This document shows, piece after piece, positions 1-9,809 of a stretch of 22,500 bases of DNA. The DNA is from Bigelowiella natans CCMP2755 (Eukaryota > Cercozoa > Chlorarachniophyceae): contig ADNK01000410.1 of NCBI GenBank assembly GCA_000320545.1, positions 1 through 22,500 of the forward strand. Direction: 5' to 3'. The position numbers and the translations under genes were made by a program. Within the stretch, counting starts at the first letter, position 1. Each line of letters starts with the position of its first letter. The notes under the pieces are model-generated. The model saw only the letters and a list, made by a program, of their open reading frames with translations, made no database searches and was not told where the DNA came from.

Positions 1-99
1 GATGATGATGATGGCCGCCATATTCAGATTTTGGAGGAGCAGCATATCCTTCATGCACAGTGAGAGTTTGCATGGATACTCCAATTTCTTTTACAGCAA

Positions 100-144
<45 letters not shown>

Positions 145-145
145 G

Positions 146-181
<36 letters not shown>

Positions 182-385
182 GTGCAACGTAAATCGTGAG
201 CCCTTGGTTACCGAAGTGAGGAGGAAATTTGAAAGAGGAGGAGCTAGTGGCCATTACTGACGACGACGACGATGATGATGACATCTTGTTTGAAGCATTT
301 CCGCTATAATTTCGGAGGCTGCTGATGCTGCATAAGTCTAAAGTCCCAGTTGTAGGCGCAATCGATATCACGCAACTGTAACACA

Positions 386-448
<63 letters not shown>

Positions 449-1987
449 GGAGAGAGGAGGAAAGTCAATATCTTCAAGATGATCTTTGTTTTTTGGTTCC
501 TGCTTTTATCTTTCACACTTTCACTCAACAACCTGTATCTTCTGAGTAGCTTCATACGTGTCTTTGAATCGAGATTCGAAAGAGATCCTGAACATTAGAA
601 GAAAAATATTATTTTTCAGGTTCTTCCTTGCTGCTGCTGCTGCTGCTGCTGCTACCCTCTCAACACAATGGCATTAGGAAACGACGATCTTCGCATTTCC
701 AACTCACAATGAAAAGTACAGCTACCTTGTCGATACATGTCCACCTTACGTCTCCCATTACCCTGTTTTTAAGCACATTGGGAATAAGCTAACGAATCAT
801 AGCACTTACACCTGCCACTCTTATTAGTACTGAACACCAACAGCAATATTCTGGTGCTTGAATCGATAAAGAGCGTGTATTATATTGTCACCTATTTTCT
901 CACAAATATCTGACGAATGACCAGAGACAATATACCTGAAGCGCTGCTAGAATTCTCTTCAGAGCTGCCCCTAGCTCGTAATACCTTTGGATAAAGAAAT
1001 CATTGAATTCTAAACCACCGATAACATGCCAAAAATAGTATTTATGTGAGGAAAATTAGAAATGTGGGTTGTTCTGTCTGTTGTCTCTCTATCTGCATGC
1101 ACGCGCCAGGGCACGCAATCAAGATTTATTATCACTCTAAGAGTTCTCCTCCAGCCGCTGCTGCAACTGTCTTGTCCATTTTGCCTGAGGAGTGATATAA
1201 ACGGCACACATCTGAACTATTTTGATGTTGTTGCAATATTCATCTTCGCAGTCTTTTTTTCGCTCAAGAGCTCTATTTATTCGTTGTTCTTCTCTGTCAG
1301 CATTGGTCGCACCCAATTCCTCGACGAGACTTCTCACTGCATCGTTCCGCAGCCTCCCGATCTGCAACACGCCACTCTCCATAAATGATTACGATGGCGA
1401 CCATAATGCAGCAGCAGCAGCAGCAGCAACAACAGCATAAACAACAACCATGGACATTCCAAATCAAACATGAAAGAATTTCTCTGAAAAAGTGGGGGGA
1501 AGCAAACAGTGGGCCGGGTAACTAAGATGTGGTGGCCGTTGGCACTCCTCGTATTCCTACCTCATACATAGACACGGAGAGTTGTTTCAATTTAGCGCTC
1601 ATAGACCCCATCATTAAGAACGACACGATGGAGGAGTCGTATAGCAATGCAATCGCTGTCTTCTGCTTCTTCGCTGGGACTTTTTGCCGTCGTCGATCTA
1701 TCTTGGCGCTAGTAGAAGTCTCTTTCTCTTCGTTGTTTACTACAACTTTGATGATACCACCGCTGCCACTTTTGGAATCGTAATCATTACCATCAACATC
1801 ATCATCATCATCCGCATAGAAGACCCGGTTGGATTCGTCTATTTCGTCTTTTGCATGGAGTAGCTGTTTCCAGGATGCGTGTAAAGGTAAGATCGGCGAA
1901 GAGTCTAGTTGTTGTTGTTGTTGTTGCTGCTGCTTTGTGTAACCCTTATCTGGAGCTGGTGATCTACTACCATCCTGAGCATATTCG

Positions 1988-2025
<38 letters not shown>

Positions 2026-2735
2026 TGAGTGAAAGAGAGAGAGGGGGGGAGGGGGGAGGGGTGGTTAAAAAGGGGTAATAGAGATCTATACCGATGCACA
2101 CACAATCACACGCACACAAACCTGTTTGTCCACTCCCTCTTCCTCCTCCTTTTCTTTCCGCTGCAGCGGAGAAGGAGAAGGAGGCAGTCTCTTCGCAAAT
2201 CCTAGACGGCAATATAAGGCAGCAGCATCCTTTACCAAACGAAGATCTGCATCTAGGATAGAGCTGAGCTCTGACAGCGTGTAGCTTTCCTGGGGGTAGC
2301 AGGATGAAGAAGCAGAAGAAGAAGATGAAGAAGAAGAAGGAGGAGGAGGAGGAGGAGGAGGAGGAGGAGGAAGAGGAGGACTAGACGTGCAGTGATTATT
2401 ATGTTGGCTCGACCACTGTGTCCATCATCCTTCAACACCCATCTCGAAGGGATACAAGCATACATGTCCTACAAACTACTACTACTACTACTGCTACTAC
2501 TACTATTGCTACTACTACTACTGGCAAATCAAAGCGAACATTGCACGTGGCCATCCCTCTCAATTGGTGTATAAACATCATCATGATCATCATGATCATC
2601 ATGATCAGCAACACCAATCCTACTACTAGATAACGCCTCGTATACGTACATCTGCGGTGACGAAGATGTCATACATCAGCCTTTCAAACTGATCTCGATT
2701 CAACCGATTCATCACAAATCCTAAATATATATTGA

Positions 2736-2780
<45 letters not shown>

Positions 2781-3967
2781 GATATATATTTCTCTTCTTA
2801 ATGCTTGCATGTTCTTTCGCGTAATCCACCATAAACAGAGCGACAACATGTCGCCGCCGCAGCCAAAATTCTCTCATTCGAAACGTCGTTTTTGGCGACA
2901 AGAAGCCGGCAATCTTAGGCTGCACCTTCCAAAGGCGGAATTGTAATTCTGTCGTCTCCCTTCAACACCACCTGCAAAAGTCACCAATTGCATTCAAAAG
3001 ATGACAGTGCACACATCCTCAGGAGCAGCTTCTTTCTACTCCTGCTGCTGCTACTACGACGAAAGACATTATAGAGTGCAACAGCTGCAGCAGCACCTCA
3101 AACCACAACAGCCCATTCGCATATAGGTGTTGAATCGACTCCCTGTCAAAAACGCCTGAAGATATAGCAGTAACGTCAATGGTGACGACGACGATAATGA
3201 TCTTTGTCGTTCTTATCATAGTAGAATGATCTTGGCGGGGTATGATGATGATGGTGATCATAACTGAGTGCTGGAATAATGGTGGGTGCTGTCCCATAAT
3301 GTTCTTGAATCAAGATATATCATAAATCTTGCAATAAAAAGATTTAACTATGACTCCTCCATCATCACAACCTGCAAGCACCCCCCTTGGGCTACTGCTG
3401 CTGCTACCCTCCCCCTTTCTTCCAGAATTGTTTTTTTCCTCGTGTGTTGTTAGGTGACGCTGTCGTCGAGCTTCCTTCATAATCTGCAGCAGCACCTTGA
3501 TATATAGCAACGGCAGGCTGTTGATTAGCATGTATATATGCTTTCCACAGAAGAAGATGCAGCCGGGAGCAGCTCTAATACAACGAGTGCAACATCACTA
3601 CCCACCTTCTTCTCAGGAAAAGATTTGGAAGATCGCTTGAGGCATATCTCGGCGTGCTTGTAGTCGAGAATGCTCACGTACCACCTAAACAGCGATTACC
3701 ACAAACATGAGAATAAAAAGGCCTCTCTTCGCTTGATCACAGGACAACAGGACGATTGACTTCTCTCACGAACAAATAATAACCAATCGGTGTCTTTCCC
3801 CTATTGCTTTGGTGTGAGAATTGTGAGAGTCCGCGCGAGAGTTTTTTTCGAGAGTATTTGAATGATCATTCAAGTTCATTTAAAAGAATACGGAATTATC
3901 TAATTACCAGTGTTGTACGTCTATAAGTGTTGAGACTTCGAAATTGTCCCTTTCTGATTACATTCAC

Positions 3968-4032
<65 letters not shown>

Positions 4033-4153
4033 ATATATCTACTTCTACATCTGAAGTAAGGTTAATGATCATCTGAGTAATTACCCCTGTTTTCGTCATC
4101 TTGGGGGGCCTTGATTGAATCCTTTTGCCTCTTCTCAGATGACCCGAAAGGTA

Positions 4154-4184
<31 letters not shown>

Positions 4185-4552
4185 CCTTGGCGGCATAAAC
4201 CTCGCTATTACATTTGATCGTTTGGGGTGGCGACTCCACTGAGACTCTTGTTTGCAACGGTTAGCTCTACGATAAGATCATTCACTTCTCAATTCAAGAA
4301 CAAATTCGGAGTGTGTTCTTTTTTGGTTGTTCTTCTGTGGGATTAGTATTCTCCTGACATTTGGATGTATTCGTTGCGGTCGATGCTGAGCAGCCTCACA
4401 ACGTCGCGTGCCGTGAAGCTTGGAATCTAACAATGCCGTTCACCCAGAACACACGCAGGAGACGCACGAAATTCTCAACATATTCAAATATAGCACCATT
4501 TCCATGTTTATCATATTTACTTTAACTTTACACTCAAGATCCTCTGTAACTG

Positions 4553-4633
<81 letters not shown>

Positions 4634-5766
4634 AGAGAGAGAAGGGGGGGGGAGGGGCAGAACAATTTGGATATATTCCTACCTCATCAAAACTTTTTTC
4701 CGATTCAAGAGCAGTGGCAATCAAGTTCCAGTAATATCGACGGCTTACAATATTAAAGGCATGGAAAGGGTGGGGGGTTGAGTATGATGATAATGATCGG
4801 AACATTCAAGAAGATTAGCAAAAGATTTATAGACGTGATCATCGTGCTGTTGCAGCACTGACCTATTTCTCTTCACAATTACCAACCGAATTTGTACTAT
4901 TTACTACCTGGAAACCCGAAGTAAGTCGATAACATCCCTCTGATAGTGGTAGGGGTAAGGCATCATCTTGTATCGAAACGCCTCCAGAGCCCTTGGAGAG
5001 GTAAACATAATACAAATCATACAAATTATATCGAAAATATAAACATTCACGCGTCGTCCGTCATAAGACAATATTTTGTGGGAGAATGGCAAGTCCATCG
5101 ACAGACAGGCGGAGTAATATGATGATGCTGGATTCCCTACTTTTCATAGAATTTCCTCTTCTTGATGATCATGTTTGGATGATGTGGCACGTGGAGTTGG
5201 AGTGCCCCTAATTTAATCATGAGAATATGATCAATTCTCACCCTCATTTATATACAAGTTTGATTTAGAATTCGAAAGATGTGCGAGGAGTGGAGCAAAG
5301 ACAGACTTATTGTTTTTTATCTGATCATTTCTATAGACTACGACATGGGATCCGAAGTCTTTCCCATCGCTCCTCCGTCCCTAATTGCTGACTGTACTTC
5401 TTCCGAACGCCAGTAGGAATATCTCCCCATGCTGTGCGAGAAGATGAAGAAGAAGTTTGACGACAAAGCACTAAATTAATGCCTCATTAAGCCGACCAAA
5501 AAATGCCTACGGGTGTCTCATAGACACCATTACTGCCTTTAATCGATTTCTTAATTCATCACACCTTTCTGCTGTTTCACAAGCTCCAGAACTAAGCTTA
5601 GGCCTGTGCTTCCGCTCTCCCTGCGATTGAATGAGGACTTTGGTGGTGGTGCTGCTGGTGGTGGAGTCACAAGTACATTTCTGCGGGAAACAACCTTTTT
5701 GAGGAACTCATTCGAGCGAATGAGACCCTTGGCGAGCAAATCGATCTCCTCACCAAAAAGCAGGCT
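1..5766 (-). CDS. FAM91-family protein (FAM91A1-like), multi-exon, 3' part missing
   Basis: FAM91 proteins act at the trans-Golgi with TBC1D23 and golgins to capture endosome-derived vesicles. Proposed exons in coding order: 5766-5565, 5431-5345, 5207-5141, 4991-4908, 4743-4683, 4426-4359, 4266-4144, 3684-3606, 3495-3372 (or to 3408), 3155-3097, 2971-2926, 2720-2650, 2289-2122, 1974-1561, 1361-1313, 1009-936, 762-726, 587-533, 375-212 (or to 189), 87-1. Phases agree across these joins. Family hallmarks in order are MMPYPYHYQRDVIDLL, IPSFTARDVVRLLSIDRNEY, IPPLEGFVMNRLNRDQFERL, LVKDAAALYCRLGFA, LYDSSIVSFLMMGSMSAKL, VDMYRQGSLSNLD and YSCVISIAPT. About 700 residues are encoded here, and the end of the C-terminal domain lies beyond base 1. 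Insertions relative to animal and plant members include ten His, eight Gln, eight Ser and five Asp in a row. No start is certain: 6044-5991 (MNSKETRINIQG...) is a phase-compatible first exon. The joins near 4144, 3372-3408, 1313-936 and 189-212 are ambiguous. The family assignment is strong; individual boundaries are less so. Confidence 0.85.
103..184. repeat. Compound microsatellite (TC)n(TG)n in FAM91 intron
   Basis: (TC)n runs from 103 to about 140 and (TG)n from 147 to 176, with an imperfect tail to 184. It fills most of the intron between the two last FAM91 exons in the window (87-1 and 375-212). On the coding strand it reads (CA)n then (GA)n. Confidence 0.95.
381..459. repeat. Compound microsatellite (AC)n(AG)n next to a 3' splice site
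   Basis: (AC)n at 381-402 is followed by (AG)n to about 440 and an imperfect AG/GGA tail to 459. On the coding strand this reads (CT)n(GT)n-TTACAG and directly abuts the acceptor of the exon starting at 375. It therefore appears to supply the pyrimidine tract of that intron. Confidence 0.95.
631..652. repeat. (CTG)n trinucleotide repeat in FAM91 intron
   Basis: Seven CTG units plus one base lie in the intron between FAM91 exons 762-726 and 587-533. On the coding strand this is (CAG)n. Confidence 0.9.
1990..2023. repeat. (GT)n microsatellite in FAM91 intron
   Basis: About 16 GT units are followed by GAGTGAGTGAAAGAGAGAG and a G-rich run to about 2062. The repeat lies within the intron between FAM91 exons 2289-2122 and 1974-1561, just upstream of the acceptor on the coding strand. 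Confidence 0.95.
2315..2607. repeat. Cluster of trinucleotide repeats in one FAM91 intron
   Basis: The intron 2290-2649 is made largely of simple triplets: GAA/AAG and GGA from about 2315 to 2380, ACT/CTA from 2474 to 2521, and CATGAT-type units from 2576 to 2607. Frames through these give long Leu, Thr or Val runs that are not genes. Confidence 0.9.
2739..2778. repeat. (CA)n microsatellite in FAM91 intron
   Basis: About 20 CA units lie within the intron that splits the FAM91 motif IPPLE|GFVMNR (exons 2971-2926 and 2720-2650). Confidence 0.95.
3968..4029. repeat. Compound (CA)n(TA)n microsatellite in FAM91 intron
   Basis: (CA)n to about 3994 is followed directly by (TA)n to 4029. Both lie inside the long intron between FAM91 exons 4266-4144 and 3684-3606. 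Confidence 0.95.
4154..4184. repeat. (GAT)10 repeat coding for a ten-His run in FAM91
   Basis: G(ATG)10 on the plus strand reads as ten CAT codons on the minus strand, inside a FAM91 exon. It follows FMPPR and precedes LPFG. Uninterrupted CAT codons indicate slippage expansion and likely length variation between alleles. Confidence 0.8.
4555..4655. repeat. Compound (GT)n(GA)n microsatellite in FAM91 intron
   Basis: (GT)n at 4555-4587 is followed by (GA)n at 4588-4626, an imperfect AAAGAG tail and a run of nine G near 4644-4652. The intron lies between FAM91 exons 4743-4683 and 4426-4359. Confidence 0.95.
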
Positions 5767-6069
5767 CTAGACGGCGACACCACACACAAGAACGAATGAC
5801 TCAATAGGCAAAATCACATTCGAATAGTCTCGCATCAAGCTAGGGTATACATCTCATTGATGTCGCGTGTATAGTGATCAATAACTGTTGCTGTTCCATT
5901 TGTTTCTTACCGCCTAAACTATTCCTGTGGCTGCTGTAGCACCCTTCCCCTAAATTTCCGTCATGCATTGCTCCGTTGCTTTTTTTGTACCGGTGTTTGC
6001 ATCAGTATTCCTTGTATATTAATACGAGTTTCTTTAGAATTCATCTGTTCACATCAATTGCAAGCATAA

Positions 6070-6142
6070 GGTCTTGTAGTGTAGTTGGTTAGCACGGCAG
6101 GTTTTGATCCTGCAGTCCGGGGTTCGAATCCCCGCGAGACCT
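6070..6142 (+). tRNA. tRNA-Gln (anticodon TTG)
   Basis: The 73-base sequence folds as a complete cloverleaf. The acceptor stem GGTCTTG pairs with CGAGACC (one G-T pair). The D arm pairs GTGT with GCAC. The anticodon stem GCAGG/CCTGC encloses the loop TTTTGAT, giving anticodon TTG, which reads CAA (Gln). The T arm is CGGGG-TTCGAAT-CCCCG and the discriminator base is T. There is no intron, and CCA is not encoded, as is usual for eukaryotic nuclear tRNA genes. The internal A box (around 6077-6088) and B box (GGTTCGAATCC at 6121-6131) would serve as the Pol III promoter. It is divergent from the FAM91 gene, and a candidate FAM91 start codon lies only 25 bases upstream on the other strand. Confidence 0.97.
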
Positions 6143-6149
6143 CATGTCA

Positions 6150-6168
6150 TTTTTGCTATGTCATTTTT
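6150..6168 (+). terminator. Pol III terminator, two T5 runs
   Basis: Two runs of five T (6150-6154 and 6164-6168) lie 8 and 22 bases after the tRNA-Gln gene, inside a short direct repeat (tgtcatttttgct-a-tgtcatttttgct). T runs of this length on the sense strand terminate Pol III, and the second copy could act as a backup. Confidence 0.7.
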
Positions 6169-6830
6169 GCTTCTCCAGTTACCCTTTTTTTGTAAAAACG
6201 CGACAGAACACTCCGCGGAACGGCATCTTATTATGAAAAACGACATGAAATACATGAGGCCGTATGGTAAAATGTACCTGTATTTCGCCGAAACATCTGC
6301 CATACCACATGGCCAGGATGTGTTGAAATTTGCCTTATTTTTGATTAGAAAGTTGTTCCTTCGATGCATATTTGCCAGAAATAGGTCAATTATCACAATC
6401 AAAATATCTGGCTTAGAGGTACGACATTAGAGTTCCAACGCAGGAAGGTATGAGATAGCGACATACTTTAAATTTTGAAAAATTACCCAAAAGGCTCTAC
6501 GGGTTTCTCACTATCCATCGCGCACGGTAGCGAATTGGGGGAAGGCATCAACTTTCCTTCCTTTCTTGTACCATTGCTTGCACCCCTACGTTTGTATATG
6601 TCCTCCGAAACTTGATTGTACAAAGAATGAAGACTTTTTTTTGCACGGAGAAAACACGCTGTCATGTTTCTGCATTTATTTTTTATTGCGGATCCTCATG
6701 TTTTCGTGTAATTATGTGTTGTAGGAGGAGTTCAGTAAGAAGCAACCATGTCTGACGGTATCGAATTTCGCGAAAAGCATCCAATATGAATTGACATTTA
6801 TGTTAGCAAAATCATTCAAGATGTACTTAC

Positions 6831-6919
6831 GAATTGTTCCATCACGTGTGCACTGTTCCTCGCTCACGTAATTATGAATTGTTCCTTACATGTGAACTGT
6901 TCTTCGCTCAGTTAAGAAA
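6831..6919 (+). repeat. Imperfect tandem duplication, period about 45 bases
   Basis: Two adjacent copies both start with GAATTGTTCC (6831 and 6876), continue with CRTGTGNACTGTTC and end with TTCGCTCA or CTCGCTCA. The second copy is about one base shorter and differs at scattered positions, so the duplication is not recent. I see no coding or RNA function. Confidence 0.7.
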
Positions 6920-6992
6920 CCCGATATGAAGCAAGTGTTAAAAGGAGCATCCGCTTCTAAATTGAAGTGAGTTTATAAAATACATATAGTGT

Positions 6993-6998
<6 letters not shown>

Positions 6999-7029
<31 letters not shown>
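6999..7029. repeat. (TA)n microsatellite, intergenic
   Basis: About 15 TA units in the tRNA to small-gene interval. Confidence 0.9.
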
Positions 7030-7035
<6 letters not shown>

Positions 7036-7189
7036 GATTATGTGTGTGTGTTTGCGTGCGTGTGATATACACGTTTTCACATATATTAGAGGCATGGATT
7101 TAACACACACACACACACACACACATTTATTTTTATATTATTCTCTTCATATGTATATAAATATATCTGCATTATGTTGCCCTGTCAAA

Positions 7190-7196
7190 ACACACA

Positions 7197-7248
<52 letters not shown>
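7190..7248. repeat. Compound (CA)n(GA)n microsatellite, intergenic
   Basis: (CA)n at 7190-7213 is followed directly by (GA)n to 7248. A further plain (AC)n lies at 7102-7124. The CA-GA pairing matches the compound repeats in the FAM91 introns. Confidence 0.95.
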
Positions 7249-7252
<4 letters not shown>

Positions 7253-7429
7253 GTATGTATAAATGCGCAACATTAAAACTTATAAATTAGATCGGTTGAT
7301 GTTGGTGAGAGTTCTTCGGCCGCCCGAGCTAAGGTAGTATAAGTTGTTGAACCCCTTTGCCCTGCGAATTCGAGCCGATAGTAGTCGTGTATTATTAGCA
7401 CATATAGCACAGCATACGAAGAGAGGAGT

Positions 7430-7431
<2 letters not shown>

Positions 7432-7476
<45 letters not shown>
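7432..7476. repeat. (GA)n microsatellite
   Basis: About 22 GA units lie upstream of the 79-residue gene. The repeat would be intronic if the candidate first exon at 7299-7333 is real. Confidence 0.95.
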
Positions 7477-7481
<5 letters not shown>

Positions 7482-7688
7482 GTTTATGCTTGCTTGCCTT
7501 ATCTTCTCTGTATCAAATAGAGCTGTGATGCGCCAATGTGCTTGAATATGCAGGTGCTCGTCGGTGTTAAAAAGGGAACTAAAGGCCTGAAGTAATACAT
7601 ACACGTATAATACACATCAAAAGAACTTTCTGAATTTTCACATTCTCTCAGGGCTACCCCAACCAGAGAGAGTACAACCGTTTCTCGA

Positions 7689-8206
7689 ATGAAAATTCTC
7701 GGAAATATTCAGGACAAGAAAAAGGTACTTAGATGCGCGTGTTTGCATGTGTGCGTGCGTGTGTGTGGCATACATAAGGATCTGAATATCTTTTTTTTTT
7801 CTCATATCTTCAATTTATTTGTTCCTACAGACGAAGCTCTCCAAGACGCAGGCTCCAGTAATCGATAACATTTCTGATCGCACCAAACTTATGGGAGCTA
7901 TTAAAAGAAAGGTGTGTTCATCGTTTCCGTTTAAGCAAGAAAGATGTATTTCCGTGAAAATATGACGATAGAAAATGAATACGTTTTGATTTTGAAAAAT
8001 AACTATCAGGAAGTTGAATTGGAAGATACTTCGAGCGAACTTGAGCGTGCAGAGAAAAACACAGAATGGGCCACAAAAGCTGCTTGGAAAAAGGTGATTA
8101 ATTTTTTAACAACCAAAGTTCTTATGACGATATTGAGTCTTTGACCCAATGATCCAATGATAATCAGGAGAAAGCCGAGAAGAAAGCCGAGAAGAAGTCG
8201 GAGTAA
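7689..8206 (+). CDS. Small highly charged protein, 79 aa, unknown function
   Basis: Exons are 7689-7724, 7831-7911, 8010-8093 and 8168-8206. All three introns (106, 98 and 74 bases) are GT-AG and phase 0. The product starts MKILGNIQDKKK. It continues with a basic segment ending SDRTKLMGAIKRK, then an acidic, helix-prone segment (EVELEDTSSELERAEKNTEW), and ends in a Lys/Glu tail of EKAEKKAEKKSE. There is no signal peptide, membrane segment or family motif that I recognise. It may be longer: codons before the ATG stay open back to an acceptor AG at 7650-7651. An ATG exon at 7299-7333 ends in matching phase with a GTAGTA donor, which would give about 103 residues with an Arg-rich start resembling a mitochondrial presequence. 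That extension is inference. The next gene (9097-9809) is convergent. Confidence 0.7.
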
Positions 8207-9096
8207 AGACAAAGCATTTGCAAAATTTCTATCGGACAATATCTTTCTTTACATTTATAGCACGCAGTAAGAATGTACACTCTGTCTTTTCATGCAGGAT
8301 GAATCTAACCACCACCTAGAGTAGCACTATGTTGCATACTCTGATCAGTGATGCATATACATAGCAGCAAGTTATTGCATAGCATGGAACATCCGATTCA
8401 GACACTTGTAGTGCATGCTTGCTATTCAGCGTAGCATGTAAGCTAGTCAGAGCTAATAGCGAGCATGAGCTTGCCTATGCATGCAATGTGAAACAAGCTC
8501 ATGTTGTCATTTGACACTGTTGTACACACGCGCATGTGCGAGCCTGTGCCGTGATGCGATGTGTCACTTGCGCATGTATGCGCTTGCGCTTAATTGCCGC
8601 AGGTTGACTGGTGTATATACACCAGTAATTAAAAGCGATGCAATAATTACTGGTGTATATACACCAGTGGTTGCATACATGGAACAGCTCATATTGCTGT
8701 TGAAATGATTTTATCACTTCATTACATCCGTCTCACTGTTGAAATATGCCAGCTTGTGTACTTGCTTTGGTAGAATTAGTGTTTGATTTCAATTATTTGT
8801 GCATGCTATGTTAACACTGCATGACTGCGTCTACGATACACGTACGCACATGTATGCAGCACTGTTGCATTGTCACAATGAATCGATGCTTCAGCTATGC
8901 TCTGTAACTAGTAGCTAATGTCGTGGTGAATCTGATATTGCTATTCGTAACTCGCAAGACAAGCCTTTCCATTGCAAGGAATCATGTTCTTTCATTCATT
9001 GGCTTCGAAAATGCTGTGGACCTTTTTATCGATAGGAAAATGAATCATCAGCAATTATTAAGCGCACAATTTTCATGCATTGAATAAATTCGAATC
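8207..9096. other. Tail-to-tail intergenic space rich in short palindromes
   Basis: There is no reading frame of note. The space is dense in words such as GCATGC, ATGCAT, GCTAG and GCGCATG. It contains an inverted repeat, CATGAGCTTG at 8464-8473 against CAAGCTCATG at 8494-8503, and a pair of identical 20-base palindromes at 8607-8668. The 3' ends of both flanking genes face into it. Confidence 0.7.
8607..8668. repeat. Twin 20-bp perfect palindromes in a larger inverted repeat
   Basis: ACTGGTGTATATACACCAGT occurs at 8607-8626 and again at 8649-8668, and each copy is its own reverse complement. The flanks also mirror: the first copy is followed by AATTA and the second is preceded by TAATT. The whole unit is therefore a 25-base inverted repeat around a 12-base centre (8632-8643). 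Either one large hairpin or two small cruciforms could form. The location between two convergent 3' ends suggests 3'-end processing, a binding site or a mobile-element remnant, but none of these is shown by the sequence. Confidence 0.95.
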
Positions 9097-9809
9097 TCAA
9101 AACCTTCCAAATTCATTCACGCCCTTATTAGCACTGACACCAGAAAATGTACTCTGATTTTTAATAGCAGTGCATTCGCAATTAAACGTTGGCAGTGTAA
9201 AGGATGTGATTTTTTCAGAATGATGAGGCATAAAATATGACATTCGATCGATGAAGAAGTATATATCATATGATGTGGGATAATTTGAAACTTCGATTTA
9301 ATGACCTGGGGTTTTCCAGAAGAGTTCCAAACCGTTATCGGTTTCTGTGAACCCCCACTTGACGATGCGCTGCAGGAAGGGATGCTATTTTTGTTCAGTG
9401 AAAGTTTGTCTCCAAATTGGTACAGTAACGCCTCTTTCCTCTAAGTAAAATAAAATCATTTTGATTAGTACTGTAAATTACAAAATGGGGATAAAAAATG
9501 AACAAGTGAAATGGTGCCGCTTCGGAAATACTTGTGCCTCCTTCTCGACAGCTTGCTTTTTCTCTAATAGCTCCTGTGCTCGTCTGAGTATAGACTCCTT
9601 TCGTCTCGCATTTCTCAGTCCAGTCTCCCTTCTCACAGATTCACCTTTATAGCTTGATTGGTACGAAGCTTGCATGACCTTAAGAACGCAACAATTTGAA
9701 GCTCAAATGATATTCTTTCACATTACTTCAAAATATACACTTGACCAACCTCCTTTTCCTGGTCTTTCGGCAATGCCTTTGGCAAAACTGTCCATTTGTT
9801 AGAATCCAT
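9097..9809 (-). CDS. Unrecognised 132-aa protein with basic coiled coil
   Basis: Exons in coding order are 9809-9750, 9678-9532, 9440-9306 and 9153-9097. The introns are GT-AG and all phase 0. The ATG at 9809 has an in-frame TAA eight codons upstream. The product begins MDSNKWTVLPKALPKDQEKE. Residues about 34-70 are rich in Arg, Lys, Glu and Gln and look like a helix or short coiled coil (RREtglrnARRKESILRRAQELLEKKQ pattern). After that come a Ser-rich stretch (SCSASSSGGS) and a conserved-looking tail ending GVNEFGRF. I do not recognise the family. There is no signal peptide or membrane span. It is divergent from the SANT gene (665 bases between starts) and convergent with the 79-residue gene. 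Confidence 0.75.

Larger units (their letters stand above)
6143..7688. other. Intergenic, microsatellite-rich; no clear gene
   Basis: This region lies between the tRNA and the small charged-protein gene. It holds (TA)n at about 6999-7029, (AC)n at 7102-7124, (CA)n(GA)n at 7190-7248, (GA)n at 7432-7476 and an imperfect tandem duplication at 6831-6919. Short open frames occur on the minus strand (6483-6665 and 6142-6402). Neither has a recognisable family motif or a convincing chain of exons. A short plus-strand exon (7299-7333) could belong to the next gene. Confidence 0.6.

Noticed and set aside
2721-2925. Minus-strand open frame with FLSPKTTFRMREFWLRRRHV and (CA)n-coded Cys/Val runs
   Set aside because: It lies inside the intron that joins FAM91 IPPLE to GFVMNR in exact phase, and the frame has no FAM91 match. 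Only the part below 2720 is coding.
6142-6665. Minus-strand open frames (one with DIYKRRGASNGTRKEG, one with PDILIVIIDLFLANMHRRNN)
   Set aside because: The second faintly recalls a TFIIH-type segment, but no consistent exon chain, start and stop could be built, and the frame runs up to the tRNA. Not enough to call a gene.
8330-8560. Possible CRISPR-like or satellite repeat array (recurring GCATG and AGC words)
   Set aside because: The words are short, irregularly spaced and not direct repeats of constant length. This is a eukaryotic intergenic region.
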